The notes under the pieces are model-generated. The model searched no databases. It was not told where the DNA came from and saw only the letters and a list, made by a program, of their open reading frames with translations. The translations under genes were made by a program, and so were the position numbers. A stretch of DNA of 64,000 nucleotides from Cepaea nemoralis (lineage: Eukaryota > Mollusca > Gastropoda > Stylommatophora > Helicidae): assembly GCA_014155875.1 (NCBI GenBank), contig JACEFZ010016113.1, forward strand, positions 253,501-317,500. The letters run 5' to 3'. This document shows, piece by piece, positions 34,560 to 46,800 of this stretch. The stretch's first letter is position 1. The number at the start of each line of letters is the position of its first letter.

Positions 34560-34990
34560 ATTAACGGAAATTGGTCGCTTTTTGCTCCTTTAAAATTAAA
34601 ACAATTGAATAAATTGTGGCGTGGGATAGATAGACCTACAAAAATTAGATTTTTAAGAGAATGCATTTTTCCCATTGCAACATACGCCTGTGAAACCTGG
34701 ACACTTACTAAACAAGGCCTTTGAATATAATTGTTATAGAGGGGTTCTAAGAATATCTTGGATTAAAAAAAAAAAAATAACAAATGCATCTATACGACAA
34801 GATCTGAATATTAAAGACGGCTGGCTACTAAAGACGACAAAACAAAGAAAACTGAAATATTTTGGACACTTGAAAAGTCATGAATTTTTGGGGAGAACAA
34901 TAATGGAGGGATATATGACCGGTAAGAGGAAAGCCAAAGAGAAGATGGGTGCAGGGTGTGGCATATGATCTCCAGATGTGTGTATCGGAC
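34560..34990 (+). pseudogene. LINE reverse transcriptase C-terminal relic (RTE-D)
   Basis: Two overlapping plus frames give IKLRFLRECIFPIATYACETWTLTK-like and FEYNCYRGVLRISWIKK, IRQDLNIKDGWLLKTTKQRKLKYFGHLKS, then a GKRKAKEK-like basic segment. It is a further RTE-like family distinct from A-C by sequence (ATYACETWTL, LKYFGH). One frame break near 34725 and an A run at 34768. Confidence 0.65.
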
Positions 34991-35057
34991 GCAGGACACC
35001 TTGCTTATTTCCGGACGGTCTGCAAAGTATATACTAGTACTAGTATTAGTATTACTA

Positions 35058-35442
35058 CCGTGTTTCCCCGAAAATAAGACCGGGTCTTATGTTATTAATG
35101 TTAGCTTAAAAATTATCCAGGGCTTATTTTCGGGTAATATCTTTTATATTTTTTTTCAGATACAAAAATATACGTTTATAATAAATTATTCATATACAAA
35201 ATTCTACATTTATTCAAATACAGTCATGTCATCATCTTCTGGAACATCGTCATAACTCTCCAAATCAAGTGCCCACCAGTGGCGTCTGTGTACTCCGACT
35301 GGCCATTCGGCAGCAAGTCTCTCATTTTAGCTGAAGATCTTAACTAGGGCTTATTTTAGGGGTGCGTCTTATATTAAGAACATCTAGAAAAATCGTGCTT
35401 GGGCTTATTATTGGGGTACGTCTTATTTTAGGGGAAACACGG
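35058..35442. mobile_element. TA-flanked MITE
   Basis: A 385-bp element with terminal inverted repeats: ccgtgtttccccgaaaataa on the left and its near-perfect inverse ttattttaggggaaacacgg on the right, flanked by TA on both sides (35056-35057, 35443-35444). The subterminal motif gggcttattttcgggt recurs in both halves. No coding capacity; consistent with a Tc1/mariner-type non-autonomous element. Confidence 0.8.
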
Positions 35443-35444
35443 TA

Positions 35445-36046
35445 CTGAATGAATGAATGAATGATCCCGTAAAAAAAAAAAAAAAACTGGAGTCGTGTAG
35501 TGCATTAGTCCTAGCAGTCTAATCACAAAAGTCTTAGTTTTGTTTTCGGCGTCCGCGCATGTAAAGCAGTCAGTGTTGTCACTCACTGCTGCTTGTTTAC
35601 CTGCTTGTTCACGCAAGATTTTCTCAGTCTAGGTAAACAGCTGCGAAGTTCACCTTTTCAGCTGCACTGAATTGAGAAGTAGACAAATTAGAGGATAAGG
35701 ATAGTTAATCAGCAGTTGTAGTTAGTAAAGACTAAAGTTACACTGGGTGCTTTCTTTCGCCGTGTTCAGAAAGTGCTAGTGCTTTTTTTTTATATTCTTT
35801 TTGTTTTTTTAAAGCTCTGATTCTGAACGTCACTCACCCAGCCCAACCTCGTTTAAGTCCGTTAAGTTATTATGATATTTCATAAATACTGTTTCACACT
35901 CTGCCGACGTTTCTCATCTCTTGTCATTTCTTCTGTCTCACGCACCCTCCATACCCAAGGCCAAGGTGTCTGCAATGATCTGTGATGTGATATTTATGAT
36001 AATTTTCTGGCTGTTTCTTTCGTGCCTTAATTAATAATTATAATAA
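35445..36046. other. No gene seen
   Basis: A short (GAAT)n run at 35447-35463, an A run at 35470-35485, then unremarkable sequence. Confidence 0.4.
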
Positions 36047-36048
36047 TA

Positions 36049-36973
36049 CGAGGGCAAGTCAATAAGTAAGTCACACAGTTCTGTAGGATAGCAGGTAAAT
36101 GTAGTTAGTGTTTTCTACAGGTGTCATTAGGTGACAGCAACATCGAACTTTATATTCCCATTCGTCAGGTGGCACTAGGTGTCTCATGCGCAACGCATAA
36201 ACAGAATGGTGACTGTACTTACGGAGTGTACAACCAAAGAGCAATCTGCTGTTGTGCGTCTTTTGTGGGCAAAAGGACTGCCTGCAAAATGTCATTCATA
36301 CGGAAATGCTTCCTGTTTATGCTGACAAATGTTTGTCCCGTAAAGTGGTGCATAGCTGGGTAGAAAAATGTTCTCAAGGACGCTCTAACATTGTTGATGA
36401 AATCTGATCTGGTCGTCCTGTTGAGATTGCAACAAAAGCATCCGTGCAGCGGGTGAAGGAGATGATTAGAGGTGACAGGCGAGTAACAATGGACTCTGTA
36501 GCATCTGCAATAGGGTGCTCATATGGTTCAGCGTACATCATACATGATCAAAGAAAACGTCCAGGACTAGAGATTGCTGCTTCTTCATGACAATGCCAGA
36601 CCACATTCGCTCGATTAACTCAGGAGAAAATTAACCAACCAAGTTGGGAAGTTCTGGAACATCCACCTTACAGCCCCAACTTAGCCCCTAGTGATTTCCA
36701 CCTTTTTGGAAAACCCACCTTGGCGGGAGACATTTCGTGAATGACACCGAAGTTGAATGTGAAGTGAAAACATGGTTTAGAAAACAGAGCAGACAGTTCT
36801 ATGCAGATGGTTTGGGAGGACTGATAAAACGATGGGATAAGTGCATCAATGTTGGTGGAAATTATGTTGAGAAATAAAGGGACAATATATGTATAAAAAT
36901 AAATTGGTTTCAAGTTATTATATTTAGTTATTTTTCTACAGCCATTTGTGACTTACTTATTGACTTCCCCTCG
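36049..36973 (+). mobile_element. mariner-like transposon, decayed
   Basis: A 925-bp element bounded by 26-bp inverted repeats (cgagggcaagtcaataagta on the left; inverse with one mismatch on the right) and TA target duplications (36047-36048, 36974-36975). The plus strand keeps the outline of a mariner transposase: EQSAVVRLLWAKGLPAK, WVEKCSQGRSNIVDE, GRPVEIATKAS, MDSVASAIGCSYG, and a C-terminal FGKPTLAG and [13 protein letters not shown]. Stops and an internal deletion remove most of the DDxD core. Non-functional. Confidence 0.88.
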
Positions 36974-36975
36974 TA

Positions 36976-37837
36976 ATAGTAGGGACGATCATGATTTTAA
37001 AATTGAGTTGTTAATAATGAGACCACCACAGATAGAAAGACCTTGGAAAACCAAATCTAATGGTACCTCAATGATGCCTAGATGTCAATTCTAAATGGAG
37101 ATATTCAAATTTTTGTGAAGGTGTCTCAGGCGAAAATTAATTCTTTTAATTTTGGAACTCTTCAGTGTGTCCATTATCTCTACTGTTTGCGAGTCATCTC
37201 AAACGAGTCATAGACAGATATGAAAACTGACTTCAAAAATATGTTCTGTCATGTTAAATTATTAAAACAATAGTACAAGTATACAAATAAATTATTAATA
37301 ATCTTTAAACTTGTAGTCTCTTTAACTTTAGTAGTTCAAATCACACGTTTTGAGCCAAGCCTGATCAATATTCGGCATATTTGCGTCAGCCGCCATCTTG
37401 AATTTCTATTCACAAAGACGAATTATGTCAACAGATATAATCTTTTTCCTACCACCAATCATTGGTGATCATCGATGAAACTTTTCCACATGTATGTGAA
37501 AATGGGTGCAGAATTCGAATATACATCTCAGAATATCTGAGGACTTATGAGAACAGCATAGAAAATAAAATTAAATACTGTATTATATGTATATTTTAAT
37601 TATATAAATGACAAATGTAATTTCAACCAATCGCTGTGCGCGGAACATTAGACTAACCGTTTCTGCAGAACATAAGATGGCATCTGTTATTGTCACGTGA
37701 TATTTGAATGAATGAATAACGTCGTAAGCATGAATGGTCTTTTCAGCAGCCATTTTGGGGACACAATGGATCAGGCCGGGGTGACGCGGTATATCACTTC
37801 CGCTTTCAGTTCGGGTTGTGGCACAGTTGTACCCCCT
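36976..37837. other. No gene seen
   Basis: AT-rich; no frame with recognisable motifs and no repeat family identified. Confidence 0.4.
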
Positions 37838-37912
37838 AATAATAATCCAGATCTGTGGAGAGATAAGAATGCCTACGCCAACTGGCAGACCTCTTGATGA
37901 TGATGATGATGA
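37838..37912 (+). mobile_element. RTE-B extreme 3' end
   Basis: Only the last 75 bp: ccagatctgtggagagata, gcctacgccaactggcag, then the tail gatgatgatgatgatg. Matches the ends at 33400-33470 and 42100-42170. Confidence 0.75.
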
Positions 37913-38154
37913 TAAACTTACTAGTGGCAGTCACTGATTTATTAATGAAATTGTAATCAATTGCCAATCATAATAATGATGAATTAAAGCTTTAAAAAAA
38001 AAAACACATACAACGAATGGAAACAGTTTATCAACTGGGAAACAACAGCACCTGTATGAGATAATAGAAAACATTCCTGATATTGAGAAAAAGAACACTC
38101 GAATTAGAAACAGGAAAAAGAACTAATAACTTACATATTTCGTTAGGACCCACA

Positions 38155-38445
38155 CATATATGATCAGAACCTGGACTCACACATATATGGGCAGATCATG
38201 GACCCATGCATTTATGTGCAGATCATGGACCCATTCAAATACTGGCAGATCCTGGACCTATGCATATACATGCAGATCCTGGACCCATGCATATACAGTT
38301 AGATCCTGGACCCACACATATACAGTCATATCCTGGACCCACACATATACAGTCAGATCCTGGACCCACACATATACAGGCAGATCCTGGACCCATACAT
38401 ATACAGGCAGATCCCGGACCCATGCATATACAAGCAGATCAGCGA
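38155..38445. repeat. 27-bp minisatellite, about 10-11 copies, inside an open frame
   Basis: Units such as gatcctggacccacacatat plus acaggca repeat every 27 bp, so all frames stay periodic. The plus frame 38206-38652 (148 codons) reads ADPGPMHIQ-like nonamers, then leaves the repeat for a lysine-rich tail (LILKKRKQKKKRVP, LQSRVLEAAAEMMTEKNKD) before a stop. I cannot link it to any known protein or to splice sites. More likely chance than gene. Confidence 0.9.
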
Positions 38446-38675
38446 AAAAACTCAACAGAAAATGATGAAGCCATTCTCTTGATTCTAAAAAAAAGGAAGC
38501 AAAAAAAAAAAAGAGTTCCATGTTGGAAAGTTCTCAAGAAACTTCAAAGCAGAGTCTTGGAAGCTGCAGCAGAAATGATGACAGAGAAAAATAAAGACAA
38601 AAACAGATCTGACATAAGTGAAGTCTGTTGTTTCAGTACTGAAGAGCAGTAGCAGTGTAGAACTGTGAACTGTAA

Positions 38676-39808
38676 TAGTTAGTTAGTTAGTTAGTCGACA
38701 GATCATCCTCATTGCACATCGAACCATTCAGTCCATAAGTGCTCGGATCCCCTCCTCAGCAAATCCCGCAGCGTGTAGCGGCTAACGACGCTAGTTCTGT
38801 GTTGGTTTATCAATCTTCTTTGGCTTCCTGCGTAGTGTTCTTGTTTGGCCACCCATCTTTTAATTTGCTGTTCTTGCAGTCTGGCCATGGTTGTAGATTC
38901 ACAGTCATCACTTGGTTCACGCAAAAGTCTTACTTCTCGTAGAGCATTCAGAATGTCAGCCTGGTCCATGGCGTGTCCGCCCTCCACAGTAGCCTCACCT
39001 GCGAGCTTGTCAGCCCACTCATTTCCTTGTACTCCCGCATGCCCTGGCACGAAGATGAAACTAATCTTTGCCAGCCGAGACCGCTCCAGAGGCAGCAACC
39101 ATTCTCTTCGGATCGACCCCTCCTCTATCCTCTTGATCATGTTCATTGAGTCGCTAAGGAAACATGCCCTAGTGAATGTCTGTGTCTCGAGCCATGTTAT
39201 TGCTTTATTACTGTCATGACTTCCATAGTCAGGCTACTTGTGGTTTCAGTGAAAGCACCAGAGTCCTCCTTCACAATTCTCCCTCCGGCCTGAGCTGTAA
39301 AGGCCCATGAGCTTCTCACATGTCAGACGACCGACCCATCTGTGTAGATGACCGCATCACCGTCTAGCGAATTCTCGAAAATCAACGCTTGTACTTCAGC
39401 CTCCACAGCAGCCGGATTTTCTTGTCTGCATTTTCATCTAGTTGGATGCAAACTGAAAAGGATGTGCAGAAATCTGTTGGCACTTGCACCCACTCCTCGC
39501 CAGATTCTAAGTCCTCAAGTGAACACACCGGTTGAAGAATTTCTTCTGCTTGACCCATCCACGACCGTCCTCTTTTTAACCTGCTGCCCTTCACCTTCAT
39601 AATTTCACTATGCAGTGGATGTTGTGTGTTTGCGTTAACTCTGAGGTAGGCGCGTGCCCTGCAAACTTGTATTCTGTCTTCAATGGTTGGAAAATCAAGA
39701 AGGTAGCGCATCACCCTGCATGCTGTATCTCTTGTACATCCAAGAATAATGCGCATAGCTTCATTCTGTATCCTTTCCATCCTTTCTACCTGCTTACGGC
39801 TGAGAGTT
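38676..39808 (-). mobile_element. 5'-truncated I-clade LINE copy
   Basis: About 1.13 kb of the element at 55930-59783, minus strand, from the RT thumb ([22 protein letters not shown]) through RNase H to the (CTAA)n tail (tagttagttagttag at 38677). Single-base deletions near 39210 (in the MEVMAV region) and 39435 shift the frame, leaving open pieces 39780-39382 and 39146-38709. The RNase H motifs SDSMNMI (the S-D part decayed in frame) and [15 protein letters not shown] remain. I could not find a target duplication. Confidence 0.92.
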
Positions 39809-39849
39809 TATTCATATTGACGTCTGGCGGTGTTCCACACATATCCTAG

Positions 39850-40310
39850 TGCTATACAAGCTCCTTTTGTGTTCTTATTTTGGTATATTTATCTGTTCCC
39901 CCATCATTGTCTTCATTGCTACCTAAGTAGGTGTATGATTTCACCTCTTGAAGCGAGGTCCCACCAAGGAAGATAGGCTATCATTTGCCTGATCTACTCT
40001 CACCATCCTTGTCCATTTCATATGAACCCCTAAACCTAACCATAGCGATCTCCCATCCAATATGTTTAACACATCCTGCATCTTCTTCACATAAGAGGTG
40101 GTAGGGAATTGCCGTCAGCAAAGTCCAAACATCAAGCCGCTCCATTGGAGGAGTCCATTGAACTCTATTTCTGGCAGCACCCTCTGCTGCCTTCACAATC
40201 CAAGCCACGGTCAGTAAGAACAATAGAGGTGACAAAGAGTCTGACCCCAGCCTTCACTTTTAATGCCTCTGCCAGGTTTCTGTCATAATGAACTCTAAAC
40301 CTCATGTCTG
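39850..40310 (-). pseudogene. LINE reverse transcriptase relic
   Basis: Two minus-strand frames (40419-40165 and 40235-39981) together show MRFRVHYDRNLAEALKVKAG followed by a broken GVRQG-x-LLSP region, then SPLLFLLTVAWIVKAAEG and QWTPPMERLDVW, where active relatives have a FADD box directly downstream; here it is destroyed. RTE-like reverse transcriptase palm, not RTE-A to C 3' end sequence. Confidence 0.65.
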
Positions 40311-40700
40311 TGTATGTTGCTTTGTACAACCCATAGTGGGGTCTAGGGATGGAGTTATACCTCTCCATAGCACAAAGTCTGGGCTGAATTCTAGAGACCA
40401 TGTGTTGCCCATGCAGCATAATCCCTCTTTCAGCCTGCCTAGTTTACTTCAGAGGAAAAGTAACACCAATATATCTGGAACAAGACAAGCAGCAGAAGCT
40501 GCCAGATCAACAAAGCAATACTCCAGTATCAGAGACTCTTAGACTAGTTGCTTATCAGGACTCAGGACCTGTCCGCCCCATGACATTTAGTCATTACGTT
40601 GCATTTCCATGCACCAAGATAAGGCGTATAGCCTCCCAATTGCACTCCTCCACCCAAAGCTGTTGGGATAATGTGGGATTCAGGTTTGGGGAGTGCTACC
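40311..40700 (+). repeat. R-A repeat copy just upstream of DHX29
   Basis: Plus-oriented R-A: cccatagtggggtctaggga, agcacaaagtctgggctga, gagaccatgtgttgcccat, aagtaacaccaatatatctg, then cccaaagctgttgggataat and gtttggggagtgctacc. It ends about 80 bp before the DHX29 start codon, so the repeat may form part of the promoter, first intron or 5'UTR. Confidence 0.65.
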
Positions 40701-40778
40701 CATATATCTTTATTATTCTGATATAATTGTGTGTTCTTTTATATGCGTAGGCATCATTTAGACTATTCTTCAACTACA

Positions 40779-40857
40779 ATGGGCAAGAAAAAAGTTCAGA
40801 AGGGCCAGGCAGGAGTTCCATTAGAACAGGAGCCGGGGCAAGGAAAAGAATCCAAAG
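40779..40857 (+). CDS. DHX29: DHX29 exon 1 (coding)
   Basis: Starts with the ATG at 40779 and runs 26 codons plus one base, rich in K, Q and G. The donor is aaag/gcaagt, a GC-type 5' splice site. Using the GT three bases downstream instead would put a stop in exon 2, so the GC donor is required for an open frame. Confidence 0.88.
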
Positions 40858-43800
40858 GCAAGTAATTTACAGTATCTTCTGCTTGTTTTTACAAATAAAA
40901 TATAACTTTCTGACCATCTTTGTGAAAGTGGCAATGAAATTTACTAAGCCAAAATACACCAAATTGAATATGAAAACACTGAATTGTTGTAAATATCTTG
41001 TAGTGTTTTATTCAATTGCAAGAGAAGGGGATATGAACCCACAACTTTCAGATTGTAGGGTAGATGGCTTGATCATGTCATCACAGAGACCTCCCTAGGA
41101 AGGATAGATGGAGTGTAGCAGAACTGGTCAGATGATCCTAATTATGCCATGACCAGGTATATGTGCAAGCCTAAAACTTAATATCACTTATTATTTTTAC
41201 GTTTGAGCATTTTGAAAGTATGCTCGTGTGTATTTTCCACCCAGTTTATTTGTTATACTGTATTGCATTAAATGTCGCAAAATATGCTAAATATATTTTA
41301 CAAAATGTCTAACAGCTCTATTCCCAATCCTTTTTTATCACCAGGGAAGAAGACTTACTCTCTTGATAAAAAGGAAAAAGAAACTGATGACACAGCGAAT
41401 TTACCAAAGGTTTGTTGGTTGGCTGGCTGGTTGGTTGGTTGACTGGCTGGTTGGTTGGTTGACTGGTTGGTTGGTTGGTTGATTTATTGGTTGGCTGGTT
41501 GGTTGGTTGGCTGGCTGGTTGGTTGGTTGGCTGGCTGGTTGGTTGGTTGGCTGGTTGGTTGGTTGGCTGGTTGGTTGGTTGGTTGATTTATTGGTTGGTT
41601 GGTTGAGAATCCTTTAGAAGACTTGAGTCTTAACTCTTAAGTCTGATAGGTTGACATGCCAGGCACCTGAGCCTCAAACAGGTTTTCATCTTTCAGAGTG
41701 AAGTTTGGTGTAGAGACATTTTTCCTTCCCGGTAACAAAGTATCATCTTCACAGATCCTGTTGCAGAGCTCTCCTTCCCCTCTCCGACTCAGAAACCAGC
41801 AAGTATTGCAATATTGCAAGACTGGTACTGGAACTTGGCATCTACAGAGAATGTAACCAGGTCGGGACTCAACACTGCACATACAAACTGGAGGAGCTTA
41901 GGCCAAGATTGTTGTTTCCTCTACAGGTTCTAGGTGTTTCATTGTCAAGACTACAATTCACTGCCCAGAAGGAATTTATCAAAGGCATTGGAGAACATGA
42001 CAACAGGAAAGATCAAGGAGAAGAGAGGCAGGGGCAAACCAAGAGAAATGATGCTGGGTGGATTGAGGTGGTGGCATGGAGGAATATCACCCAGCAGAGC
42101 TGATGCAGAACACCAAAGACCGAGATCTGTGGAGAGATGCCAGCTGACAAGGCACTTGATGATGATGTAATGGATAACACTGGGGAGTACTTGAAGCCAT
42201 CCAATCAATGTTGCTTGTCCCTTGCAGGACATTGCAATCAACTCTGGGTTAATTTTCTAGTCAATTTTACCTCCAGTAGTTTGCCATGACTTTCTGAACG
42301 AGACGTCGGTGCTGAAGTCCACCTTAAAGCCCATATAGGCGTGTGTTCCTAACCTTTCAGCCATGTAGATGTCTATCATTTAAGAGTGATGCGACGCTTT
42401 ATTCAGGCCGCAACGCAGAAATAGATTGAGCCTTATGGGGTAAAACCTGGTGCATTGAAGTCGATTCTGTCGATTTCAAACCACCCTTCAAATGATTTGT
42501 TTACAGCTAAATATGTAAGAAATCCGTACCCACCCATGGCACACCTTACTGTTAGTCACAGCTCCCCATGCAGCATAAGTTAAGACCCACTGTCATAGAA
42601 GATAACTGATCACTGTCTCATGATGTCCCAGAGATAATGTGTAAAACATCTGTGTTGTATTTTGCACAGGTTCAGATGCCAGAGAGACTGGAGCAAGCCT
42701 TGACTGAGATCATTCTGGAAAACAAGAAAGCAAACAGAAGTCAAGGTGATGTTTCTAAAAGAATAACTGCCAAAAAGTTAACAGTAAGTAATATCTTTTT
42801 CTTCTCTGATCTTGGTTTGAATGTATTTTATTTCAGAGGATAGTTTTCTCCTCCTCCTTGTCCTTGTCCTCCTCCTCATCCTTGACCTCCTCCTCTCTTT
42901 ATCCATCATTGGGGCAGAAGTATAAAGTTTTTGTAACTCTTAACAATATATATATATATATAACTTACACGACACCACTGAAAGGGAATGGGAAACTTGC
43001 TTGAACACTTGAGGAGAATGATCTCTCAGAGACTTGCCCATAGAACTCTGGAGTTGTTTCTGGGGGCATAGTTATAAGATAGCCAGAGATATCAATAAAT
43101 ACAGAATTACAGCAACCTTAGAATTTTAAAGTACTTGTATAATACCATTTCATTTATACCATAAATAAATAAATGTTTTGCATATCCTTTATAGGACATC
43201 TCTGTCAACATCAGCATACCATTTTGGTATTGTTTGTAATTTTAGTCATATTTTGCATTCATTCCTTTTTGTTATATTTTGAGTTAATTTCATTTTTTAA
43301 TAGTTCATGTTCAATCCTTTTTATTATAATTCATGCACGAGCCTCCCTTTCTCATTATGCAGGATGTCTACAATAGTCTCTCAACTGCCGGCTTCTCCAA
43401 GAACCAAGTTGAAGCTGCCATGTCCAACACTATCATGTGTGGTGGTGATCTCATAGATGCCTTAGACTGGCTGTGTCTGAACACCCAGAATGGTGGGTTT
43501 GTGTCTAGTGCTCTCACAATATTTCTGTCACCATTATCATAATAAGCAAAATAATCATCACCACCATCATATTTGTAAGATGATATTGCAAGACTGCTGT
43601 ATGTTTTATCAGTTGCAGATTGAATTTTGCTCCTACAAAAGTAAACATCCACACAAAGCTATTTGGGAGTTTCAGTGAGCTCTCAAATACATCATCATCA
43701 TGATCATCCAATTCCTTGCTGTCTGGCTTGGGCAATTATGCCTCTCCACAAATTACGATCTCCGACAGCATGGATCAATTCGTGTGTTGACTCCCTTCCA

Positions 43801-46800
43801 TGCCACCATTCCGTGCCATGGCACAAGACTGTCAAGAATCTTCTCCTGCTGTCTTCCTCTATCTCTCTTTCCACAAATCTTTCTGGTTGTCATCACATGA
43901 CAGCAGCAAACACCCAGAAAAACTAATTCCTAGTGTAGACATAGTGAAGGAGAATGAGAAGAAAGCGTGAACTTGTGTAGACATAACTAGAACAACAGTG
44001 AAGGAGAATTAGAAGGAGAAACCTTTTCATTATCATCACCATAATCTCTAAAAAAAACCTCGGTAGTCCAGGTGAATAGCCTGTTTGCCTACAAACCCAG
44101 TGGTTATGTGTTCAAATCAGATTTGAAGTAGAGTTTAAAACAAATTCACCTGGCCTCCCAGGTCAAGCCAATATTACACTGGCCACCTTTATTTCCCAGG
44201 GCATTTCCTGGTACCCTCTTTTGTTTGGGTTAACCTGGAGGCCAGATACATTTTAAAATCCATGTTGATGGGAATTTGAACATATGACCAACTGGCCATT
44301 AGGTAATGTGTTCTAGCCACTGCGCTACCAAGGCGTCTGGCCCAGAGGTGTGCTGTATGAATAAAGGAATCTCTTCATTGACAGCAATCCACTGCCCACT
44401 CTATTACAAATGCTTTCTAACTGTCGGTCTAATCAACCCAACTTTGTACCCTTTCTGAGACTCATAGATGACAGTTGTCTTCTGAGGCAGTGGTGGACAA
44501 AGTTGATTGTTGTTGCACATTGGGCATTCTCATGCATGCTTATTCCCCCGATGAAGCAGACATCCCAAAGTATTTCTGCTCACTATTCTCATGAGGAATC
44601 GGTTGTGATATCTCCTTTCTTGACCTTGAAGGCGGCATTGATGTGCTTGGCCAGGCTTCAATCCCATTTCCTATAGTCAGGCTAGCATCAGTCTCGTCAT
44701 GAGCAGAGTCAATACTGCATTGATCAGCCTTGCCCATGCTTCTTCCTTTGTGTATTCATGCATTATTTGCTGGATGGTTCTGCACGCTAAATATCTTTTA
44801 CTTGGCATGTCTGGGTGTGTACATGTAGGTGATCCTTGGAGCGGTCTCAGCTGACAAAGATTAGTTTCATTTTCATGCCAGGGCATGCGGGTGTACAAGG
44901 AAATTAGCAGGCTGACAAGCTTGCAGGTAAGGCTGCTGTGGAGGGCAGGCGAGCCATGGATCAGGCTGATATACTGAATGCTCTACGAGAAGTAAGTTGT
45001 TTGCAGGAACCAAGTGATGACTGTGAATCTACAACCATGGTCAGACTGCAAGAACAGCAAATTAAAAGAGGGGTGGCCAAACAAGAACACTACGCAGGAA
45101 GCCAAAGAAGATTGATAAACCAATACAGAACTGGTGTCGCTAGCCGCTAAACACTGTGGGATTTACTGAGGAGGGGATCCTGGCACTTATGGACTGAATG
45201 GTTCGATGTGTAATGAGGATGATCTGTCGACTAACTAACTAATATGTAGGCGAGTGATGTGAACTGCAACTGCTGGCTGTGGGTTTCTGTAGCATTAATG
45301 GACAAACTACTACAGATAATGCTTCAATATATTTGAGCAATAGACAAACAAGATGCATTTCATATATTGTATTCGGCGAACAATAATCAATGACTCAAAT
45401 GTATTGAAGCATTATCTCTTAAGCGATTCCAGCCATTGCTATGTAAACATTAGGACTTCCTGGGGGAATAACGTTCTACACCAGTGGTTCTCAACCTTTT
45501 TTGACCCATGCACCCCTTCACCATATGGTCAGAATGCCACAGCCCCCCTTCCCCATCCTTTTAATATTTCCTACCTTAAATTCCACCCCCCCCCCCCCCC
45601 CAAAAAAAAAAAAGTAATCGGTTCTTGTATTAACATTATCTTAAAATAAAATAATCTTAATTCCCCCTATGGAAACCCTAAAATTCCCCCCTGGAGGGGA
45701 ATTCCCTGCCCGTTGAGAACCACTACTCTACACATTCAAACAATATCAGCGACTATGTACTTAGTATTTCAGCCAAAGCATTATTTGTTTGTCCACTTCA
45801 TATGATATATAACTGTGACAAGATGTAGCGAAATATGCCAGACAAGAAATCATGCAATATTTTCTTTATGGTGTCCTGTGTTTAAATGTTTATTAATTGT
45901 CCATTATTCTCTGCCGTATGTTAAAACGGTTCTGTGTAACAGGCAAGAATTCTTTTTCTAACCTCCAGTGAAGGACATTTATAGCATTAGTTGTTCTTTA
46001 TTTTATAAAATGCAGTTTTGGCCTGCCGTGCTCTGTTCTTTATCTCTGTAATGTGTCTTCCATCTGATGTTATCCATGTGTTTATGTGCTTACATTTCCA
46101 TGCTTGCCCCAAATTAAAATCTGAAATACTTATGTTTCCTGACATTGTAAAATTCTATAGCAACTTGTTTGTCATGGCATGAATGTTAGTGCCATCACAA
46201 GATGTGTAATTACAATTATTATTTATAATTTTTTATTTATTTGTAAATATTCAGATCAGTTGCCAACTGGCTTCTCTGAAACGCTGCATCAAGAAGAAGA
46301 AAAACGTCGGCCAAAGTTTGACCTGTCGCTTCAAGTTGATGCCAAAGATACACCATCAATACCTACCACAGTTGAGAAGACTGTCCAGGTACAAGTTTTG
46401 TTTGTTATGCAAAGTATGGCATCTTGGAATATGACATTAAACCCATTTTTTCTATTACTGAATTGTACTGAAGGTTATGATGAACTCAAGATGTATCACA
46501 GAGACAAAGAACAGAACAGGACAAGCAACAACTGCATTCTGTCAAATGAAGAACGTTCTATGCAATAAATCCCTGTCATTGGAAGTTAGAAAAGGAATTC
46601 TTGCAAGTTACATAGAACTAGTTCAAACATACGACTGCAAATACTGGACAATTACGAGGGTAAGTTAATAAGTAAGCCACAAATGGCTGTAGAAAAATAA
46701 CTAAATATAACAACTTGAAACCAGTTTATTTTTATACATACATTGTCCCTTTATTTCTCAACATAATTTCCACCAACATTGATGCACTTATCCCATTGTT

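Noticed and set aside
46179..46568. Long plus frame running through exon 5 into the intron
   Set aside because: Only 46255-46388 is supported by splice sites and homology; the rest is intron and RTE relic.
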